Below are positions 57,927-64,000 of a DNA stretch of 64,000 nucleotides, piece by piece (within the stretch, counting starts at the first letter, position 1; the number at the start of each line of letters is the position of its first letter). Source of the DNA: Labia minor (lineage: Eukaryota > Arthropoda > Insecta > Dermaptera > Spongiphoridae); contig OY720348.1 of assembly GCA_963082975.1 (NCBI GenBank), positions 22,931,146 to 22,995,145 on the forward strand. The letters run 5' to 3'. The notes under the pieces are model-generated. The model did no database searches, was not told where the DNA came from, and saw only the letters and a program-made list of their open reading frames with translations. Position numbers and translations under genes: made by a program.

Positions 57927-58289
57927 GTCGTAGGCAAATGGCAATTTTAGGAAAATAGCATTTGCCTAGTTAAAAGCCATTTGGCTAAATCTTTGTTTGG
58001 CAAATAGCTTAATATAAAATTCTATTATTGAAAAACGGTAACATCACTTAAATAATGAAATACGTATTTACCTTCTTGTAAAATCACCTTACTGTCTAAT
58101 ATTAAATTTTTATAATTTATTTATTTTATGTTATTTATATCAAATGGATTTTTATTTTGACATTTACATTAATTTAGGACTCAAATCTTCTCTGAAGTTA
58201 TGGCAAGGTGAAATTATATAAATATACAATAAAGATCAATATTTTTTTTTAATAATTTCGTAATTAGCTACTGTAATAGTTAAAGCTAT

Positions 58290-58798
58290 CTATTTATCTA
58301 TCTCTGTGACTCTCGAAAGTTCTTGGCCACAGCAAACACACCCCTCCAAGTATTCCTATTCTTAGCCACAACCTTCCAGTCCCTAACCTCTCCCATCTCT
58401 CTCACATCCTTTCCCACATTATCCACCCATCGTGTCCTTGGTCTTCCAAGTGGACGTTTCCCACTCGGTCTCCCTACCAATATATTTTTTGTCATTCTAT
58501 CTTCTCCCATTCTAACCACGTGTCCTGCCCACCGTAGCCTTCTCGATTTTATAATTCTAACTATATCTGGAAATGCATAGAGGTCATCCAATTCCTGGTT
58601 ATGAAGTCTCCGCCATTCCCCGGTGACTTTGCTTCGCAGAATCATATTCTCAAATCCTCTAAATCTACTCTCGTCACCTAAGGTCATAGACCATGCCTCA
58701 CACAACCGGAAAAATAATTCTTTTATATATTTTAATTTTTATCCTTTATGATAATAATGTTGACGCAATAAGCCACTTTACTGCATGATAACAGGCGC
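58290..58798 (-). mobile_element. 5'-truncated LINE with perfect 16-bp target duplication
   Basis: 509 bp bounded by TAATAGTTAAAGCTAT at 58274-58289 and 58799-58814. It ends on its own strand with AGAGTCACAGAGATAGATAA, a GATA-type tail. The perfect duplication shows target-primed insertion and a young age relative to the foldback element it interrupts. Confidence 0.93.
58298..58705 (-). pseudogene. LINE reverse transcriptase ORF, C-terminal 135 residues
   Basis: Reads CEAWSMTLGDESRFRGFE, WRRLHNQELDDLYAFPDI, RIIKSRRLRWAGHVVRMGED, GRPSGKRPLGRPRTRWVDNV and ends in NFRESQR with a stop only a few bases before the 3' tail. The EAW, RRLRW.GH..RM and GRPRTRW blocks are standard in the C-terminal region of many arthropod LINE polymerases. 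The RT core is missing because of 5' truncation. Unlike the copy at 18702 the surviving frame is open throughout. Confidence 0.85.
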
Positions 58799-58992
58799 TA
58801 ATAGTTAAAGCTATTCGACACTAAGGCGATTTTAAAAAAAGTAAATATTTCATTATTTAAGTGATGTTTCAGTTTTTTAATTATATAATTTTATATTAAG
58901 CTTTTTGCCCAACAAAAATTTAGTCAAATGGCTTTTGTCTAGGCAAATGCTATTTTCCTAAAATCGCCATTTGCCTACGACATATTTATATT

Positions 58993-59187
58993 GGAAAATG
59001 TCTTTGGAACTGCCAATGTAAAATCATAGTTGACTTCACTCCAGTTTGCCTAGATGCCATTTTGAATAAACTAGCCAAGATAATTAAAGCCAAAATGAAG
59101 GAATTAAGAAGTCCCTGGGAGGATTTTCGCTCTTCCGAGATATTAGTGGCCAACAAATGTCACCTGGGGGTCCTTAGGTCGATTTAA
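58993..59187 (+). other. Candidate exon right of the foldback element
   Basis: A GC-balanced block with a 64-codon open frame including FTPVCLDAILNKLAKIIKAK and MKELRSPWEDFRSSEILVAN, ending at TAA 59185. The following 200 bases are also GC-balanced but not open. No homologue recognised, splice sites not convincing. Confidence 0.3.
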
Positions 59188-59399
59188 ACCAATAAGATAA
59201 GTAAGAACAGGTCTTCGGGCAACACCGGATATGAAACTCCTTGTATTCATCTAATTAATTGGGATTAAATCTACAAAACAATACAACTCAAAGAAGGATG
59301 GACGACGCTCAACCGAACAACTGGAAAAGCTGACGATTCCGTTCCTTCTCCTAATTTACCGGAAATACCCATTACAAAATCGTTAGAAATTAAAAAAAA

Positions 59400-60555
59400 A
59401 AAATTTGTTTTCTTTTTTTATTATCTACATAAAATCATAAATAATAAAAAAATAAAATAATATATAATGAAATTTATATATATATATATAAAATATTTAT
59501 TCATAATAAAAATTTTCCTCATGACGAATTCATCCATCCATCCATTTACATTTTTCTAAAATGCAGAGGTCCCAGGTGATGTGATGGTGTCCGGCCATTT
59601 ATACACAAATATAAATATACATCATAGTCAGTGACCAAAATTTGATTATATAATATAATTTTATCAGCAAAATGTAGGAATCACTAAAAATATAGATTTC
59701 ATATTTCAATCACCATTTCATTAAATATTCTTTGAATTCTGTCCATGATCTGTTATCTCCCACAATTTTTTTTATATAAAAAATGCGTCCATACTTATAC
59801 TATCTCTCCTAAATATTAATAAATTAATTAATCGATGCACGAAATTAAACATTGTTAGAAAGAATAAATATTAAAATATTATGATTAACATACTTTTTGT
59901 TATTAATTAAATATTAATATAATAATATTATTATTAATAATAATAATATTGGCAACCAATCTAACTTGTATTTTCTTTTCTTTTTTATGAAAAACAAACA
60001 TTTCATGTAATGGATATTAAATTTTTCAAAGTTCCCTTTTAAATGACCACCAATAAATCGCAGGGGCAATCGCTTCCTAGAACTGAGTTATACTTGCCAA
60101 ATATAATATTTATTTCAGTTAGTAAGTTAGGAGTTAGTTGTTTTCTTCAATGGAGCTCTGCGTACCCCTCATATTTGGTCGCTATAAACTCAAACATTTT
60201 TTTTCTTTTTTCTTTTTATTATTAAATTCTTTTTCTAATTAATTATTAATATTCTTATTATTATTTCATAGTATTCTATTATTATAATTGTCGATTGTCC
60301 ATTGGTAAATCAACCCTTTCGCTTTCCGAGCTGTGCTACTATTAGAGGCCTAACCAGGATATGACAGGCATGGCACGTGCCATGGGCGCCAACTGAAGAG
60401 GGGCGCGAAAAAGCAAAAATGTATGTAGATATAAATATGAGTATTAAAAAACTACATAGGCATTGCGAGAAATAGAAAAATCCAAGATGAAATATTATGT
60501 TTGTTCTCAAAAATACATAAACCTCCGCAAAAGGTCCAAAATCAGTACTTCTCTG

Positions 60556-60587
<32 letters not shown>

Positions 60588-62065
60588 ACTAAAATATTCT
60601 TCTATTTAAAAATTTAACGATAAACAGATCAATTTATTAATACATTTTTTTTCTATATTTTATTTAATTAACTCTCTCTTTTGTAATTTAATTTAAAAAA
60701 AAAGAATATCAAATTAATGAATTAAAAATAACTGAAATTGAAAATTAAAATTAATACACTGAATCAATCAAATGTAAATTAAATAGGAAATTTTGAAAAT
60801 CCTAATACTTCATTAAATTGAAAAAAATATGTTGAAAGAATTATACTTTAAAACAAGTATATTTACTATATAAATATATTTTTTTTTAATATTTATTTAA
60901 ATATTATAATTTTTTTAAAGGAAAACCCAAAATTTTAACCTTATTTTTATATACTCTATATACTCTTTATATTATTTAATTATTAATTTATTTATAATTT
61001 TAAACTTTGAAATGGATAAAATGGTGGGTGTGCGATCTATAATCTCTAATTATATTTGAAATTCGGATAAAGTTAACAAAGGATTGATGTTTAATGGTAT
61101 TTAATTGTTATTTATTAATTATCAATTTTAATTATTGATTTATTTAGATATACATATAAATTATTAGATTTATTATTGATTATTTTAATTTACTTTTTAA
61201 TTCTTAGATAAAATTATATTATTTTTTTCCTCTATCGTTATCGAGGGCCAAATAAATTTATATTATTTATTATTACTTTTAATTAATTTGGTACTAAAAA
61301 AATGATCTTTTACCAGGGGAATGTGTGGGTTATAGCCTGAGACAATGAAATGGTCCAGGATACAGTTTATATTAATCATACTCTGCCCCGGCGAATATGG
61401 TTCTAAACTAATTGATAAAATCTTGGGAGAAAAATTAACTTGTAATGACTTTGATGTATCTTTGACATTCCAATAATAAAATATTTATTCATGGAGAATT
61501 TATTCTTTTCAAATGTCAATAATTCTACTAATAATATAAATAAAAAACATTGAATTTATAAATATTATTTATTAAATTAAATAATCAGTGTAAAATATAA
61601 AAATAGTTTCTTAAAAATTGAAATTAAAAATCATTACAAAAAAAAAATTAAGAGTTTTAATCGCCTATAGAAATTGTAAAGATTATATTTTCATTTTTTT
61701 TATACCAATATATTGCTTTGTAAAATAAATATAGATATTTTTATCCTACCTTTAGGAAATTTCAGTTTTTATTATATAATCTTCTTCATATATTGTATTA
61801 TATAATGGTATTTTATCTTGTTTTATTTTGTTAGTTGTTGTTATACCCTTAACTTGGAGGTATATTTTATTGGTAGTGAATTATGAGAGACGTGAAGATG
61901 TATAAATACCCACCTGCAAAAAAAGTTAAAATTACAAAGAATACTTTTATTCAAAAAAAAAAAAAATACAAAATGTATTGATTTTAATTTAATTGCATTT
62001 ATCTTATATTTATTGAGATTTTGACTATTTAATTTTTAATTATTTTAGAAAAAATATGTAATCAT
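59400..62065. other. AT-rich spacer
   Basis: Contains a 16-bp palindrome CATGGCACGTGCCATG at 60369-60384 in a small GC-richer patch (60330-60420) and ATT microsatellites near 60560. No gene supported. Confidence 0.5.
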
Positions 62066-62692
62066 TTTTACCGACCGACGATAGTAAGGGAGGTATTGTT
62101 TTCACACCAAATTTCACATGTGGAGATTTTTACATATCTCCACGAATCATGCATTTTCTTAACAGAAAAAAGTATTTTTAGCATGATGCCTGTCAGTCTG
62201 TCCATCCGTATAGATGTGTACAAAGCTTGAACGGATCAACGGATTTTGATAAAATTTGGTATATTTACTTAATGCATCAGTATGATGAATTGATCAACTT
62301 TTGGTGCAAATCCGGAAACCGGAAGTGGTAGTATTAGCGATCGACGATAGGAAGGGAAGGGTTATTTTCACACTAAATTTCACATGAGGAGATTTTTTAC
62401 ATATCACCACGATTCATGCACTTTGTGGTGGTTTTATTCTCGAGAAAAATCATATTTATTAGTTTTTTCTTAATTTAAAATTATATAACGTCATCCAGCC
62501 ATTCATGACGTCACAGCCTGGTTTTACATATATATTATAAATAAAATAAAATTAAAAATATTTATGTTCTATCCATATCTGTTTTTTATTGCATTAATAG
62601 ATATATTAAAATTATTTGAAATTGTTTCTGTAGCTGGAAATTAATTTACTTCAAACCGTCGGTCTGTTCAGACCTGGCCACAGGTCAACTTA
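62066..62692 (+). mobile_element. Hairpin repeat R, best complete copy
   Basis: From TTTTTACCGACCGACG to GACCTGGCCACAGGTC (62671-62686) plus AACTTA. ACCGACCGACG at the left recurs inverted as CGTCGGTCTG just inside the right hairpin. Uninterrupted, about 627 bp, and serves as reference for the split copy at 27619-29546. Confidence 0.85.
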
Positions 62693-62762
62693 TTATATTA
62701 TATTATTTCTTTAGGCTCATAATTTGCTTTCTGAAAATAAATTATATATTTTTTCATTCTTA

Positions 62763-62862
62763 AATACCATTAGGTCGTGTAAATGGGGCATCCGCCCCGG
62801 GCGCCATATTTTGTGGGTGCCAAATCTAACAATATTGGGTGCTCATTCTATTTTACGACCAG
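62763..62862. repeat. Small GC-rich patch with inverted ends
   Basis: GTCGTGTAAAT near 62774 and ATTTTACGAC near 62860 are imperfect inverted copies around GGGGCATCCGCCCCGGGCGCC. It could be a tiny MITE or chance. Confidence 0.3.
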
Positions 62863-63013
62863 ACGCAGTTTTACCTTGAAAAAGCCCTGTATATTGTTAT
62901 ATAATTATTATTTCACATTTTACTAATTCAAATTTAATGATCCCTTTCAATATTACACAATAAATGGATATTATATATGAATTTACCTAAATATTTATAC
63001 ATTTCTTATTATT

Positions 63014-63593
63014 TTACCTGAATATTTTTCTTCTTATCAAATAATTAATTGAATATCTTTTTTTTTTAATAAATTGTAAAATAATATTAAGATTAATTTT
63101 ACGAAAATCATCTATCCTTTTTTTTGATTGAAAAAGAGAAACCGTGCAATATACAATTAAACCTTTTATAAATACATTTTGAAAAGTAGATGGATTTTCA
63201 TTTTCATTCGACAAATTATTTTTCCATTTCATCAAGCATTCGAGAGTATTTTTGTTATTTAATGTAAATAATAAAATATGAACAAGTTTTATTTTTAAGA
63301 TTTTTTTTTTTAACAAAATATTTTTCTTAAAAAAGAATAAATTTTTATGTTTATTAAATTGATAGAACACCTGGGAATAATGTCGAAAAGTATATTTACA
63401 AATTATGTTTTTTAAGTAGGAATTATCCCTTTCATTTTTATATCTGATTTGAAAAGCTTGGAAATATTTTTTTGCATGTTTTATAATAAAAAAAACTAAT
63501 TTATTCGATAAAACAAGAGATGATGTGAGCAAAAATAGGTAACTTATTAATAATCCGGTAAAATCAAAATTGAAGGAAGAAAAACTATTTATT
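63014..63593 (-). other. Long open frame of unknown nature, possible exon
   Basis: The minus strand is open for about 193 codons, from after a TGA near 63594 to a TAA at 63014. No ATG lies in its first two-thirds, so if real it is an internal or 3' exon, or a degraded gene. Content: FFIIKHAKKYFQAFQIRY, YTFRHYSQVFYQFNKHKN, KIKLVHILLFTLNNKNTLEC, LMKWKNN, with strong K/F/I/L bias and likely all-helical. Hydrophobic blocks recur about every 31-34 residues (AFQIRY, VFYQFN, ILLFTL), loosely recalling Sfi1-type centrin-binding repeats, but that is speculative. In DNA this AT-rich a stop-free run of this length is unlikely by chance. Confidence 0.4.
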
Positions 63594-63777
63594 CATAGTA
63601 CTTGAAATCTTAAAACTTTACATTTAAGAGACATTAATAGAATTCAGCAAGATATATTATAATTTGTCTGGAAAGTTGGATACAATTTTCGTGCATTCGG
63701 ATCGAATCTTGTCGAAGCATAAAACTTGTTTATTTGATTTCCAAATAACTTTTAATTAATATTCTTATTATTTTGTA

Positions 63778-64000
63778 CGAGGGCAGGTCAAGTACGTGGG
63801 TTTTTCAATAAAACACAGGTTTTTTGATAAAAAATTAATTATTTTATTTTTCAACGTAGTCTTCTTTGAGCTCTATACACTTCGTCCAACGTTACTTCAA
63901 TTTTTTTTATTCCTTCCAAAAAATAAGATTTGTCGAGGACATCAAAATTTGTTTGTGAGATGATTTAATCGTTGGAGATAAATCTCTTTCCGTCAAGTCA
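63778..64000 (-). mobile_element. mariner M2, cut by window end
   Basis: Starts CGAGGGCAGGTCAAG after TA and continues AAACACAGGTTTTTTGATAA, TTTTTCAACGTAGTCTTCTT, the reverse strand of the M2 C terminus. The right end is outside the window. Confidence 0.8.

Larger units (their letters stand above)
57927..58981. mobile_element. Foldback element with about 140-bp arms, carrying a LINE
   Basis: Ends GTCGTAGGCAAATGGCAATT and the reverse of CGCCATTTGCCTACGAC. The arms extend about 140 bp with few mismatches (GGAAAATAGCATTTGCCTAG; AACATCACTTAAATAATGAA). Non-coding apart from the LINE inside. Flanks are both A/T so a target duplication cannot be called. Confidence 0.87.

Noticed and set aside
1-64000. 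CRISPR arrays, operons or defence systems
   Set aside because: No regularly spaced repeats with unique spacers and no dense coding; the window is animal-type repeat DNA.

Overview
The window is an AT-rich (by eye roughly three-quarters A+T), gene-poor, repeat-dense piece of an animal nuclear genome. The mix of repeats points to an invertebrate, most likely an arthropod: an endonuclease-bearing Penelope-like retroelement (PLE), several internally deleted mariners, a Tc1-type relic, hAT deletion derivatives, many 5'-truncated LINE tails, a tRNA-derived SINE family, and families of 550-650 bp repeats with hairpin ends that look like non-autonomous Helentrons. The species cannot be named from the sequence. 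I see no rRNA, no convincing tRNA gene, no CRISPR array and no viral or LTR element I can support.

Layout. 0-5 kb: tail of a hAT transposase, an unrelated hAT end, a dispersed repeat in two copies, two perfect palindromes and two GC-rich islands that may be exons. 5.2-8.1 kb: a PLE that looks whole, with an 804-codon ORF (reverse transcriptase plus GIY-YIG nuclease) and identical 153-bp terminal repeats. 8.1-10.3 kb: one hairpin repeat interrupted by three copies of another. 10.7-11.5 kb: the only confident host-type coding sequence, a C2H2 zinc-finger exon with six full fingers and a broken seventh. 12-27 kb: AT-rich DNA with SINEs, a hAT MITE with a perfect 8-bp target duplication, a Tc1-type relic, LINE tails and mariner fragments. 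27.6-29.5 kb: a nested structure (hairpin repeat / hAT-like element / hairpin repeat) with a 365-bp tandem duplication. 30.3-33.6 kb: a relic of a second PLE family and more hairpin repeats. 35-43 kb: a hAT derivative, a mariner with an in-frame internal deletion, and a 1.3-kb element flanked by TTAA whose empty site is preserved at 19.8 kb. 44.4-46.6 kb: strong splice sites suggesting an unrecognised plus-strand transcript. 46.7-52.3 kb: a large foldback element, an element bracketed by inverted hairpin repeats, a second hAT derivative and another mariner. 52-64 kb: SINE, hairpin repeats, hAT MITE, a foldback element carrying a LINE tail with a perfect 16-bp target duplication, a 190-codon open frame of unknown nature, and a mariner cut by the window edge.

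How the parts relate. Most of the window is a record of transposition, and nested insertions give relative ages. Two copies of one anonymous repeat (18.5 and 38.4 kb) serve as each other's empty site, so two insertions can be defined to the base. All nine recognisable LINE tails lie on the minus strand and the best splice-site evidence is on the plus strand, which would fit much of the window being introns of a plus-strand gene. The least familiar material is the TTAA-flanked element and the 48.4-kb element: different ends, but related C-terminal protein domains and internal copies of their own terminal motifs.
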